NCBI GenBank assembly: GCA_004294385.1
Contig: REAP01000029.1
Span: forward strand, 32,451-96,450
DNA: 64,000 bases
Origin: Oscillatoriales cyanobacterium
GTDB taxonomy: Bacteria > Cyanobacteriota > Cyanobacteriia > Cyanobacteriales > Microcoleaceae
Direction of reading: 5' to 3'
Below are positions 7,798 to 16,313 of the stretch, piece by piece. The stretch's first letter is position 1. The number at the start of each line of letters is the position of its first letter. Below the pieces are notes generated by a model, which did no database searches, was not told where the DNA came from, and saw only the letters and a list, made by a program, of their open reading frames with translations. The position numbers and the translations under genes were made by a program.

Positions 7798-9720
7798 CTA
7801 ACTCATCCTTTCCGCCAATTCCATCCATTTTTCTGTTGCTTTTTCAATCTCTTGATTCAATTTGCCCAAACGTTCAGATAACTTTTTCACCTCACCAAAC
7901 CCACTCGGAGAATTGAGAGACAAAATCTGCTCAATCTCTGCTTTCTCAGCTTCCAATTGCGGAATTTTAGCTTCTAACTGATCGTATTCCCGTTTTTCAT
8001 TAAACGTAAGCTTATTCGGTTTTGGAGGCTGAGCTTCGACTTTTGAGTTGTTAGCTTCAGTGGCTGTTGGTAGTTTACCTTTATTTTTTTGTGCTTTAAG
8101 TTCCTTTGCTTCTTCGGCTTTCTTGTGATCCAAATACACCGAATAATTACCGGGATACAAACGCAGATTTCCCCCAGGCTCTAAGGAGAATACCATGTCA
8201 ATTGTGCGATCGAGAAAATAGCGATCGTGCGAAACGACAATTACGCAGCCGTTGAAGTCTTCCAGATAATCTTCCAAAACCGCCAAAGTCTGCACATCCA
8301 AGTCGTTTGTCGGTTCATCCAAAATCAGCAAGTTCGGTGCACTCATCAACACTTGCAACAGAAACAATCGGCGCTTTTCCCCGCCGGAAAGTTTGTTAAT
8401 CGGTGCATACTGTTGAATCGGCGGAAACAGAAATTTCTCCAACATTTGAGAAGCCGTAATGATTTCCCCGTCGGCTGTTTTCACCAATTCCCCGACACTT
8501 TTGAGGTATTCAATAACTCGTTGGTCTTCGTTTGGTATCAAATCCTCCGAATGCTGGTCGAAATAACCAATGTGAATGGTTGTTCCAATTTCTACAGTCC
8601 CCGAATCCGGCTTAATTCGTCCGGTGATGATATCCATCAGTGTCGATTTTCCCGCGCCGTTACAGCCAATAATTCCAATCCGGTCTTCGGGAGTGAAATT
8701 GTAGGTAAAATCTTTGATTAAAGTGCGATCGCCATAAGCTTTACGGATATGCAGTAACTCAACAACTTTCTTACCAATTCGGCGGCCGGCTGTAGCAATC
8801 TCGACTTTGCCATTGGCTGTTTTGAACTCCTCTGCGCGCATATCTTTAATGCGATCGATGCGAGCTTTTTGCTTCGTACTGCGCGCCTTTGGCCCCTTTT
8901 TGAGCCATTCCAACTCACGTCGCAATACTCCCGAAAATTTGCGTTGAGTGCTGGCGGCGGATTCTTCAGCTAAGGCTTTTTTCTCCAAGTAGTAGGCGTA
9001 ATTGCCACTATAATTGTAAAGGTCGCCGCGATCGATCTCTAGGATGCGATTGGTGACGCGATCGAGAAAATAGCGATCGTGCGTAATCAGCAACAAAGCG
9101 CCGCGATAGCCGTTCAAATAATTCTGCAACCACTCCACAGACAGCGCATCCAAGTGGTTTGTCGGTTCATCCATCAACAACACATCAGGTTCCGAAAGTA
9201 AAGCCGTTGCTAAGGCAATTCGTTTGCGATAGCCGCCGGACAAATCGCCAATTTTGGCATCAAAATCCTCAATTCCCAACTTAGTCAAAATCAATTTGGC
9301 CTTAGTTTCCAAATCCCACGCATCCACCTCATCAATGCGTTCAGACACCGCAGACAGACGCGCCAACAACTTGTCTGTATCGCCTTTACCGTGGGACAAG
9401 TGGTCGGAAATTTCCTCGTATTCGCGCACCAAAGCCATTTGTTCGCCACTGTCGGCAAATACTTGCTCTAAAACCGTGTGATTTTCGTCCAAATCGGGCT
9501 GTTGCGGGAGATAGACAATTGTAGCGCCGGGATTGACCCAGCGATCGCCCGCGTCGATCGACTCCAAGCCCGCAATCATCTTCAGCAGCGTTGATTTCCC
9601 GGAACCGTTGGTGCCGATGAGTCCGACTTTATCGCCTTCATCGAGGCTGAAGCTGGCATCTGTCAAGAGTTCCTTGATGCCGAAGTCTTTTTTGATCGAT
9701 CGCAGAGTAAAAATAGTCAT
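7798..9720 (-). CDS. uup: ABC-F family ATPase, Uup-like
   Basis: The 640-residue protein carries two ATP-binding cassettes without membrane segments. Cassette 1 has Walker A GTNGSGKST and signature LSGGYRKR; cassette 2 has Walker A GCNGAGKST and signature LSGGEKRR. Both are followed by LMDEPTNHLD- or LILDEPTNDLD-type Walker B motifs and an SHDRYFLDR or THDRYFLDR switch. The linker (YLEKKALAEES to GPKARSTKQKARIDRIKDMR) and a C-terminal coiled coil (about 560-640, two Lys/Glu-rich helices) fit Uup rather than EttA. The family acts on ribosomes or on branched DNA, depending on the member. It is a single gene, with no transporter subunit nearby. Confidence 0.9.
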   Translation of the reverse strand: MTIFTLRSIKKDFGIKELLTDASFSLDEGDKVGLIGTNGSGKSTLLKMIAGLESIDAGDRWVNPGATIVYLPQQPDLDENHTVLEQVFADSGEQMALVREYEEISDHLSHGKGDTDKLLARLSAVSERIDEVDAWDLETKAKLILTKLGIEDFDAKIGDLSGGYRKRIALATALLSEPDVLLMDEPTNHLDALSVEWLQNYLNGYRGALLLITHDRYFLDRVTNRILEIDRGDLYNYSGNYAYYLEKKALAEESAASTQRKFSGVLRRELEWLKKGPKARSTKQKARIDRIKDMRAEEFKTANGKVEIATAGRRIGKKVVELLHIRKAYGDRTLIKDFTYNFTPEDRIGIIGCNGAGKSTLMDIITGRIKPDSGTVEIGTTIHIGYFDQHSEDLIPNEDQRVIEYLKSVGELVKTADGEIITASQMLEKFLFPPIQQYAPINKLSGGEKRRLFLLQVLMSAPNLLILDEPTNDLDVQTLAVLEDYLEDFNGCVIVVSHDRYFLDRTIDMVFSLEPGGNLRLYPGNYSVYLDHKKAEEAKELKAQKNKGKLPTATEANNSKVEAQPPKPNKLTFNEKREYDQLEAKIPQLEAEKAEIEQILSLNSPSGFGEVKKLSERLGKLNQEIEKATEKWMELAERMS

Positions 9721-10037
9721 CAGTATATCAAGTCATTTACCTGACTTAGTTTAGCTTAGTTCGATCGAGTCCGGCTGCATGGATCTGGTCTGTCGTTCCG
9801 ATGGAACTTTTTCAAGACAAGGGCGAACTCGATTTTTGAGAATATTTTAATCTTGATAAATGTTAAGAATAAGTAGGAATACGGAGATTTGTCAGAACAT
9901 TACATAAAGTCAAATATAGAGGATAGTCACCTATTGCTTGACATAAAAATTTACGATCGCCTGGGGAGTAAAAAGAGCTTGACATACATCAGCGCTCTTC
10001 AGTAAAGTAATTACATCCTTAAAGAATTCGTATCCTT
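9721..10037. other. divergent intergenic region between ABC-F and M48 genes
   Basis: 317 bp with no gene. It contains the probable promoter of the M48 peptidase gene (see next entry) and HIP1-like CGATCG sites. Nothing else is recognised. Confidence 0.6.
9979..10008 (+). promoter_or_regulatory. sigma-70-type promoter for M48 peptidase
   Basis: A perfect -35 box TTGACA at 9979-9984 is followed after 18 bp by TAAAGT (10003-10008), close to the -10 consensus. It lies 30 bp before the start codon. The match is by eye. Confidence 0.45.
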
Positions 10038-11936
10038 ATGGCAATCACACAGGGACAGTTTGATGCATTAGTCCAAAAGCTGGAAGACTTCTCGAAGAGC
10101 AATCCTGGGAATTATCGCGTGCGAGTTGCTCTGTTTGCCACATTAGGATACGCCTATATTTTTCTGGTACTTGCTGGGGTATTGGCGCTAATCGGGGTAA
10201 TAGTTCTATCTATCTTTTATAGTAATCGTCTCAGTGGTCGCATTATCCAGTTAGCTTTTATGTTGCTGTTTCTAGCGTGCATGATTGTGCGATCGCTTTG
10301 GGTAACTTTCTCGCCTCCCGAAGGTTTGAAACTCTATCGCGATCAAGTTCCTCTGTTATTCGCCCTAGTTGATGAATTGACAACGAAACTTCAAGCTCCC
10401 CGATTTCATAACATCTTATTAAATCGGGAGTTTAATGCAGCAGTCGTTCAAATTCCACGATTAGGTATCTTTGGTTGGCAGGAAAACTATTTACTTTTGG
10501 GACTTCCCTTGATGCAGTCCTTGTCTGTGGAACAACTTAAAGCAGTTTTGGCACACGAGTTAGGACATCTCTCTGGCAACCATTCCCGCTTTGCAGCATG
10601 GATTTATCGAATCCGCAAAACCTGGATGCAGATTTATGAACGATTGCATGAAAGCAACCAATCGGGAACATTAGTTTTGTTTAATCGCTTTCTGGAGTGG
10701 TATTGGCCTACTTTTAATGCTTACTCTTTTATCCTGGCACGGATGAATGAGTATGAAGCCGATCGCTGTGCAGCTCAACTCGCTGGAGCCAAGACTGCGG
10801 CTGAGGCTCTCATTAATGTAGAAGTAAAAGCTCGTTTTCTGGAAAGTTCTTTCTGGACAGATATTCATAAGCAAGTGCAACATCAGGTCGATCCACCAGA
10901 CAATGTTTACTCCTCGATGTTGACAGTATTGCATAGTCCGATCGCTGAAGACAACAACAAGCTGTGGTTAAAGCAGGCTCTTGCAGAAAAGACCAATAAC
11001 GCAGACACTCATCCCTGCCTTACCGATCGACTACAATCTCTCGGTTATTCCACTACTAAGGCACAAAAGCTATCTCAGCCAGCAACCATACAAGTCAGTG
11101 CAGCAGAACATCTTCTGGGAACAGCTTTACAACAGTTTGCTACGCGGTTCGATCGAGATTGGAAAGAAGCAGCAGCGACACCTTGGCGACAACGCTATGC
11201 CTATCTACAGCAAACTCTTTACAAATTACACGCTTTAGAGCAAAAGGCGCAAATCCAGACACTTGCTGAACAAGAATTATGGGAACGAGCCTGTTATACG
11301 TTGGAATTGCTAGGTAATGAAGCAGCGCTTCCCTTGTTGCAGGAGGTGTTAAAAAATTACCCAGATCATGCAGAAGCAAACTACACTATTGGGCAAGTTT
11401 TGTTACAAAAAGCTGATGCGACAGGCATTGCTTTCATTGAAAATGCCATAGTGAATAGGACAGATTGGGTTATAGACGGTTGCCAGTTAGTTTACAGTTT
11501 CTTATTGCAACAATGTCAAATTGAGGAAGCACAAAAATATCGCGATCGAGCGGAGCAACATTATCAATTTCTGCTGAAAGCTCAACATGAAAGATCCAGC
11601 TTGTTCGATCGCGATACATTTAAACTTCACACTCTCACAGCATCAGAGCTAAATGAACTAAAGCAGCCACTAGCTGACTATCCGCAGGTTAAAGAAGCTT
11701 ATCTGGTAGAGAAAGTTGTCACTTACTTCCCTGAAAACCGCTTCTGTATTCTAGCAGTTGTTCGTAAACGAAGTTTGATTGAAAGTGAGGATGCGGATCA
11801 AAAATTTATTGACTTGCTCGCTAAAGATTTGCGGTTTCCTACTCAAGCCTATATCATCTCTTTGAATAGCAGATTTTATCGCAAGTTCAAAAAAAAGATT
11901 CGTGAGATCGATGGGTCTTTGATTTTTCGACGTTAG
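10038..11936 (+). CDS. M48 family membrane metallopeptidase
   Basis: The 632-residue protein has two membrane segments near the N-terminus (about 35-60 and 68-90). The zinc motif H173-E-x-x-H177 (VLAHELGHLSG) follows, with the third ligand E240 in NEYEADRCAAQLAG, the standard M48 arrangement. A long C-terminal part (about 330-632) is helical with TPR-like segments around 400-520 (LLQEVLKNYPDHAEANYTIGQ). Family members degrade membrane or misfolded proteins; the specific substrate is unknown. The gene stands alone with its own promoter-like sequence. Confidence 0.88.
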   Translation: MAITQGQFDALVQKLEDFSKSNPGNYRVRVALFATLGYAYIFLVLAGVLALIGVIVLSIFYSNRLSGRIIQLAFMLLFLACMIVRSLWVTFSPPEGLKLYRDQVPLLFALVDELTTKLQAPRFHNILLNREFNAAVVQIPRLGIFGWQENYLLLGLPLMQSLSVEQLKAVLAHELGHLSGNHSRFAAWIYRIRKTWMQIYERLHESNQSGTLVLFNRFLEWYWPTFNAYSFILARMNEYEADRCAAQLAGAKTAAEALINVEVKARFLESSFWTDIHKQVQHQVDPPDNVYSSMLTVLHSPIAEDNNKLWLKQALAEKTNNADTHPCLTDRLQSLGYSTTKAQKLSQPATIQVSAAEHLLGTALQQFATRFDRDWKEAAATPWRQRYAYLQQTLYKLHALEQKAQIQTLAEQELWERACYTLELLGNEAALPLLQEVLKNYPDHAEANYTIGQVLLQKADATGIAFIENAIVNRTDWVIDGCQLVYSFLLQQCQIEEAQKYRDRAEQHYQFLLKAQHERSSLFDRDTFKLHTLTASELNELKQPLADYPQVKEAYLVEKVVTYFPENRFCILAVVRKRSLIESEDADQKFIDLLAKDLRFPTQAYIISLNSRFYRKFKKKIREIDGSLIFRR

Positions 11937-12061
11937 TGCTGTTGTATAAATGCTAATGCTGAATGGGATGGCAATCGATGGCATTCAATTTAGTCGCTAA
12001 GAATTGACAAACCAAAAAACTATGCGGTAAAATGAGGGAAAAAAGCACGGATGATTCCCAA

Positions 12062-12253
12062 ATGAACGATCGCTCCTCAGCAGATTTGATATCTGTGACA
12101 GAGTTACACCGCCAGCTTAACGACTTACTCCAGCAACTATCACCAGAACGATAACTTTTGGCAATTTCTGGATTACTAGAGCGAGTTAAGCAAAATCAAG
12201 CAACTCCTAAAACTGATTATACAACCTGGAGAACTCTTCTCTCCGATGTATGA
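12062..12253 (+). pseudogene. small antitoxin-like ORF interrupted by in-frame TAA
   Basis: An ATG at 12062 opens a 30-codon frame (MNDRSSADLISVTELHRQL...) that stops at TAA 12152-12154. The same frame then continues with 32 sensible codons (LLAISGLLERVKQNQ...) to TGA at 12251. Read through the TAA, it would be a 63-residue helical protein with the look of cyanobacterial small antitoxins: an N-terminal amphipathic helix and a C-terminal tail with Trp. It sits directly before a DUF433/DUF5615 pair. It may be a decayed antitoxin gene or a stop-codon variant. No family was recognised with certainty. Confidence 0.45.
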
Positions 12254-12271
12254 AGTTCTTCTCCAATGTAC

Positions 12272-12277
12272 TATAAT
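12272..12277 (+). promoter_or_regulatory. -10-like TATAAT before DUF433 gene
   Basis: A perfect TATAAT lies 32 bp before the likely ATG (12310). No good -35 box is visible at normal spacing, so support is limited to the -10. Confidence 0.35.
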
Positions 12278-12309
12278 TCAGATACCAACCTTTGTTGGAG
12301 CATTTTTAT

Positions 12310-12693
12310 ATGTCCTTGCAACAGCTTAAAGAAAAAGCCTGTCAACTCTCTGTCAGCGATCGCCTTGCCCTGCTAAGTGCGATCGTTCAATCACTCCAAA
12401 CTACACCAGAAATAGAGAATTGGCAATATTTAATTGCACGTCCTCATCCTTGGCGCAAACAACTTTATATTAAAGGACATAAATTACTGGCATCGACTAT
12501 TTGGCGAGACATGACTGCTAATGGGATGTCATCGGAACAAGCAGCCGAAAATTGGGATTTACCACTTTGTACTATCTATGAGGTGATTGATTACTGTGAG
12601 AATAATCAAGAACTTTTAAAGTTAGAAGCAGACGAGGAACGCTATCGATTAGAAGTAAAAGGAGTCCAACTTGAGCCTACGAATGCTGCTTGA
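12310..12693 (+). CDS. DUF433 family antitoxin
   Basis: From the ATG at 12310 the protein is 127 residues; a TTG six codons earlier (12292) is possible but less likely. The N-terminus (LQQLKEKACQLSVSDRLALLSAIVQSL) is a short helical dimerisation-like region. The C-terminal half has the DUF433 helix-turn-helix pattern: IKGHKLLASTIWRDMTANGMSSEQAAENWDL followed by TIYEVIDYCENN. DUF433 proteins are typically antitoxins paired with DUF5615 PIN-like proteins, and exactly such a gene overlaps its 3' end. It probably binds DNA and represses its own operon (family knowledge, not shown here). Confidence 0.8.
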   Translation: MSLQQLKEKACQLSVSDRLALLSAIVQSLQTTPEIENWQYLIARPHPWRKQLYIKGHKLLASTIWRDMTANGMSSEQAAENWDLPLCTIYEVIDYCENNQELLKLEADEERYRLEVKGVQLEPTNAA

Positions 12694-12991
12694 TGAAGAT
12701 TCTCAAGCAAAGTATTTAGTTAATCTTCTTCAGGCAGCCGGTCACGATGTAGCTACAGTCAATACATTGGATTTAATGAATCGTCCAGATTCAGTCGTGT
12801 TACAGGCTGCCAGAGAAAATGAGAGAGTCGTGCTGACACGCAATTGTGATGACTTTCAGGAATTACATCAAGCGAACCCAGAACATTCAGGGATTTTGGC
12901 AGTTTATCAAGATTCTGAGGCTTCTAAGAATATGAGTTATCAAGGGATTGCTTGTAATATTCTTCATGATGCTACCATAACAGAAGTATAA
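12683..12991 (+). CDS. DUF5615 PIN-like toxin (Mut7-C-like nuclease)
   Basis: The likely start is ATG 12683, though TTG 12671 is in frame. Both lie inside the DUF433 gene, so the two are translationally coupled. The about 102-residue protein has the PIN-like pattern of the DUF5615 family: the N-terminal acidic MLLDEDSQ, the helix LVNLLQAAGHDV and the central LTRNCDDFQEL motif with conserved acidic residues that would bind a metal ion. Family members are presumed RNases of type II toxin-antitoxin pairs. It appears intact. Confidence 0.8.
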   Translation: MLLDEDSQAKYLVNLLQAAGHDVATVNTLDLMNRPDSVVLQAARENERVVLTRNCDDFQELHQANPEHSGILAVYQDSEASKNMSYQGIACNILHDATITEV

Positions 12992-13005
12992 TAGACATAA
13001 TCAGA

Positions 13006-13166
13006 CTAGCGGTACGAATCTTGACTGTACACTTTACGGGTTTCTCGAACATAACGTAATGAACTGCTGAGATGAAACCGACGACTAAACCAGCTAATCC
13101 TGCTAATAAGAACGGGGCTTTGACCTGTGGCGCTAATACGGTAGAAGTTGTACAATGACACTTCAT
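13006..13166 (-). pseudogene. possible frameshifted small membrane protein
   Basis: On the minus strand one frame gives a clean single membrane segment (APFLLAGLAGLVVGFISAVHY) after an ATG at 13166. A different frame supplies a charged tail (RYVRETRKVYSQDSYR, stop at 13006) that would be a natural end for such a small protein. The two join only through a frameshift near 13060. The alternative is chance; no family is recognised. Confidence 0.25.
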
Positions 13167-13237
13167 ACAAATACTCATATCCCCAACCTCTTGAAAAAGT
13201 TGGGGATCTAAAAGAAGAGGGTTTAAGGTTGAGAATC

Positions 13238-13585
13238 TTAACCGAATTGTTCCAGATACTGAGCCAAATCATCTCGCAGGCGGCTCAGTTCAGCCTCAGT
13301 AGTGACACGCACCCGATCGTCCCGAACCGTAATCAGCACTTTCGCGGCAAAGGGAGTCGGCCAGATATTCGGGTTGCAGAAGACTTCAAAAAACACCTCT
13401 CCTGCATAACGGTATTCCATCGGTTTCTGGGGAGAGGCTTTGCCACCAGCAGTTTTGGCTGCTACTGCTTTGAGACTTTCCATCAAAAGCCCGATCGCAC
13501 TTTGCAAATCCCGCGCAGCTTGGGGGGAAAAGCTAAAGGAGACAGAACCTTCGACTAAATTCAGCGTAAATTGAGCAACAGACAT
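13238..13585 (-). CDS. conserved hypothetical protein
   Basis: Using the ATG at 13585 (a TTG two codons earlier is also open), the protein is 115 residues: MSVAQFTLNLVEGSVSFSFSPQAARDLQSAIGLL and so on. It is a small alpha/beta protein without signal peptide or membrane segment. It has a central basic linker and ends in VLITVRDDRVRVTTEAELSRLRDDLAQYLEQFG. It looks like a cyanobacterium-specific conserved protein, but I do not recognise a named family. It is divergent from the CDF transporter gene, with 33 bp between the two start codons, so they probably share a regulatory region. Confidence 0.7.
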   Translation of the reverse strand: MSVAQFTLNLVEGSVSFSFSPQAARDLQSAIGLLMESLKAVAAKTAGGKASPQKPMEYRYAGEVFFEVFCNPNIWPTPFAAKVLITVRDDRVRVTTEAELSRLRDDLAQYLEQFG

Positions 13586-13618
13586 AAGCAATGAAATTTA
13601 ACAGACAATAGAAATTTT

Positions 13619-14539
13619 ATGGTAGCCGATAATCGTTCCGAAATCCGCAAAGTTCTAATCATTACCTTATTGCTCAATTTGCTGGTGATGGCAATTAAAG
13701 CCGTCGTGGGTTGGCTGACAGGTTCTCTTAGTTTGCTGGCAGATGCCTTGCACAGCGTCACAGATAGTGCTAATAATATTTTAGGACTGGTGACTAATCA
13801 TTATGCCAATCCGCAGCCCGATCGCGATCATCCCTACGGACATCAGAAATTTGATGCGATCGGAGCTCTGGGAATAGCGGTGTTTTTGGGTATTGCCTGT
13901 TTTGAAATTCTCAGCGGCGCTGTTGAAAGATTGCTCAAAGGTGGTACAGTTGTCAAAATATCCCCCAATGAACTCTGGATATTGCTGATTGTACTGGGCA
14001 TCAATATTTTTGTCACTTTTTACGAACGCAGGGTGGGGAAACGCCTTGGTAGCGCAATTTTAGTGGCGGATGCTCAACATACGATGAGCGATGTTTGGGT
14101 GACAATCATGGTAATTGCCGGGTTGATTGGTGTTTGGCAAGGGCAGGTTTGGAACATACCTCAATTGCAATCCCTAGATGTGTTTTTGTCTTTTCCTGTG
14201 GCTCTTTTGGTATTTAGCAGCGGTTGGAAGGTTTTAAAGGAAAATCTGCCTTGGTTGGTGGATGAAATGGCGATCGCACCGGAGATTATTCATGCGATCG
14301 CGATCGAGGTACCGGGAGTGATCAACTGTCACTCGATCGCCTCCCGCGGCGTTGTCGGGCGTCAGGTGTTTATTGATATGCACATGATTGTTGATGCGAT
14401 CGATGTCGAAACTGCTCACCGGATTACCGAAGAAGTAGAAGCTCGTTTGGAAGAACGTTTCAGTCCTGTACGAATCTTAATTCATGTTGAGCCGCCCGCT
14501 TACAAGTCCGATCAAATTAGCTATGATTCTGAAACATGA
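13619..14539 (+). CDS. cation diffusion facilitator (CDF) transporter, FieF/ZnT-like
   Basis: The 306-residue protein has six predicted membrane helices (within 12-215) and a cytoplasmic C-terminal domain. The metal site in helix 2 reads LLADALHSVTDS, giving H45-x-x-x-D49, and the matching helix-5 site is VADAQHTMSDVWV (H-x-x-x-D). This pair is typical of zinc-type CDF exporters. The loop DRDHPYGHQKFD and the C-terminal ferredoxin-like domain (VPGVINCHSIASRGV to ILIHVEP) also fit. It should export Zn2+ or a similar divalent ion in exchange for protons; the exact metal is inferred. Confidence 0.9.
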   Translation: MVADNRSEIRKVLIITLLLNLLVMAIKAVVGWLTGSLSLLADALHSVTDSANNILGLVTNHYANPQPDRDHPYGHQKFDAIGALGIAVFLGIACFEILSGAVERLLKGGTVVKISPNELWILLIVLGINIFVTFYERRVGKRLGSAILVADAQHTMSDVWVTIMVIAGLIGVWQGQVWNIPQLQSLDVFLSFPVALLVFSSGWKVLKENLPWLVDEMAIAPEIIHAIAIEVPGVINCHSIASRGVVGRQVFIDMHMIVDAIDVETAHRITEEVEARLEERFSPVRILIHVEPPAYKSDQISYDSET

Positions 14540-14640
14540 ATTTATTAGTTATTAGTTATTAGTTATTAGTTATTAGTTACTGGTTACTGGTTATTGGTTA
14601 CTGGTTACTGGTTATTAGTTATTAGTCATGAGTTATTAGT
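14538..14640. repeat. heptameric tandem repeats (TTATTAG / TTACTGG variants)
   Basis: About 13 imperfect head-to-tail heptamers (TATTAGT, TACTGGT, TATTGGT) follow the CDF stop. This is the same repeat class as near 430-577. Confidence 0.8.
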
Positions 14641-14700
14641 AATGCCCGATACCCGATGCCCGATGCCCAATTACCAAAGGTATTCTGTTTTTTTTAGCGA

Positions 14701-15465
14701 TTGGATCCCAAAAACAAGCAGCCTCAAGACATACAGAAAACTCGTCTGAGAGAATTGCATCGCATAGAAATGCCACAAGCTATGCTAGGATGTGATAAAA
14801 CTCCAGATGCAGAACAGACTCGATACATCACCATCGAGGCTAAAAAATATCAGAGTCGCCCTGTACTATCAAATCCATTGCCAGTAATGAGTCCTGAGAA
14901 TACCTTACACGACGTATCCACTGATGTAGATTCCCAGTCTACAAGTGCAGCAGACAGCCAGTCTCCTGAACATCATCCTGAATCACTCCAGCCAGAACTT
15001 CAGACAGATGCTCAATTAGAATCTCAGCCAGATGCTCAATTAGAATCTCAGCCAGATGCTCAGCCAGATGCTCAATCAGAACCTGAGACAGATTCTCCAC
15101 AAATTCAAGCAGAAAAAGTAGGCAAGCCTACTCCAAAGCCCATCAAGAAATCTGATTTGGCTAACCAGTCAAAACCTCAACAAGATGCTCCTGAAGCAAA
15201 AATAGAAGGCGAAAGCAAGCCTACTCCAAAACCGATAAAAAAAGGTGACTTGCCACCTCCACCTGCATTAGAACCTCAGCCAGAGGCTCCCACAGAGCAA
15301 GCAGCACCGGCAGAAATTCCGTCCACTCCAAAAGCCAAAAAAATAATTGGAGGAGTGTCTAAATCACAATCTCAGAGAAGTCCTTCCAGAGATGGAGCGG
15401 AAAGTGGAGGTGGTTTCAATATGGCGACTCAAAGACCGCCAAAAGCACCAAAATCTCAGTCTTGA
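14701..15465 (+). CDS. low-complexity Pro/Gln/Ser/Lys-rich protein of unknown function
   Basis: An in-frame stop (14695-14697) precedes the frame, so it starts at TTG 14701 or at the first ATG, 14770. It would be 254 or 231 residues. The first 60 residues look ordered. Residues about 98-130 contain imperfect repeats of E-S-Q-P-D-A-Q-L. Two copies of KPTPKPIKKSDL or KPTPKPIKKGDL lie at about 141-152 and 173-184. The C-terminus is basic and Gly/Ser/Pro-rich. There is no signal peptide or membrane segment, and most of the chain should be disordered. No family is recognised. The repeated Pro-Lys motif could be a binding site for a partner, which is a guess. Confidence 0.55.
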   Translation: MDPKNKQPQDIQKTRLRELHRIEMPQAMLGCDKTPDAEQTRYITIEAKKYQSRPVLSNPLPVMSPENTLHDVSTDVDSQSTSAADSQSPEHHPESLQPELQTDAQLESQPDAQLESQPDAQPDAQSEPETDSPQIQAEKVGKPTPKPIKKSDLANQSKPQQDAPEAKIEGESKPTPKPIKKGDLPPPPALEPQPEAPTEQAAPAEIPSTPKAKKIIGGVSKSQSQRSPSRDGAESGGGFNMATQRPPKAPKSQS

Positions 15466-15620
15466 ACCACGACGATTGATTCCTCTGACTTACCATGCGA
15501 TCGCCTCGATCGCACTTTAAAAATATTACAATCAAAATAGCACAAAGCAAAAGGCGATCGCCCTCTTTCTATGCTACAATAACTCACATACATTAGCCAA
15601 CATAAATTTGGGAGGTTAGT

Positions 15621-16235
15621 ATGCCTTTCAGCTCTTACAAAACAGTCAGTTCAGTTCTCAAAGAATTTCAGATTACCTACACCGAATCTAATTTCATAGT
15701 AGAGACAGAGTTTCAGATACCTGACTATTTTCGAGAAGATTTAGAATTTACTATGCGAGAAGGAGTGGTTGATAATTCGGAATTTGCCATTTGCGAAAAT
15801 TTGATTTATCCACTGCTCAAAGAAGTTTGGAAGCACTATTACACTGGGTTCGTTTTGTGGAGTCATCAATCTCTCACCTACGACCAATATCTTTCTGGAT
15901 TTCCTGAATATATCTTGGCTAAACGTTCTATTTTAGGAAAAGTTGTCTTTGAACAACCTTACTTTCTATTAGTGGAAGCTAAACAAGATAACTTTGAAAA
16001 CGGATGGGCTCAGTGTTTGGCTGAAATGATTGCTGCACAGCGACTGAATAAAAACCCCGATCAAGAAGTATTTGGAATTGTCTCAAATGGCGGAGTATGG
16101 CAATTTGGTAAGCTAAAGTCTAATAATTTTACTAAGAATAAACAATCTTACTTGATTGATGACTTGAATCTACTATTTGCTACGATCAATTACGTGTTTA
16201 AACAATGTGAATTGCTTCTGGAACCTGATGATTAA
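15621..16235 (+). CDS. PD-(D/E)XK nuclease-like protein, paralogue 1
   Basis: The 204-residue protein is about 60-65% identical by eye to the next gene. It contains NSEFAICENLIYPLLKEVW (conserved Glu), then PYFLLVEAKQDNFENGWAQCLAEMIAAQ. The E-A-K preceded by a hydrophobic strand and followed by Q-x-x-A-E-M resembles the active-site strand and helix of PD-(D/E)XK nucleases. No helicase or methylase partner is adjacent, so a role in defence or repair is only a possibility. It has a good ribosome-binding site (GGGAGG) before the ATG. Confidence 0.65.
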   Translation: MPFSSYKTVSSVLKEFQITYTESNFIVETEFQIPDYFREDLEFTMREGVVDNSEFAICENLIYPLLKEVWKHYYTGFVLWSHQSLTYDQYLSGFPEYILAKRSILGKVVFEQPYFLLVEAKQDNFENGWAQCLAEMIAAQRLNKNPDQEVFGIVSNGGVWQFGKLKSNNFTKNKQSYLIDDLNLLFATINYVFKQCELLLEPDD

Positions 16236-16313
16236 ACAGTGCGATAGCCCTTTAATAGTATGCTAAAATCAGCCCAATAACATAACTAACCTAAACTTAG
16301 TTAGGAATTTATT

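Noticed and set aside
8227..8721. 164-codon open frame antisense to the ABC-F ATPase
   Set aside because: The ABC-F gene is complete with all motifs; the antisense product has no recognisable features.
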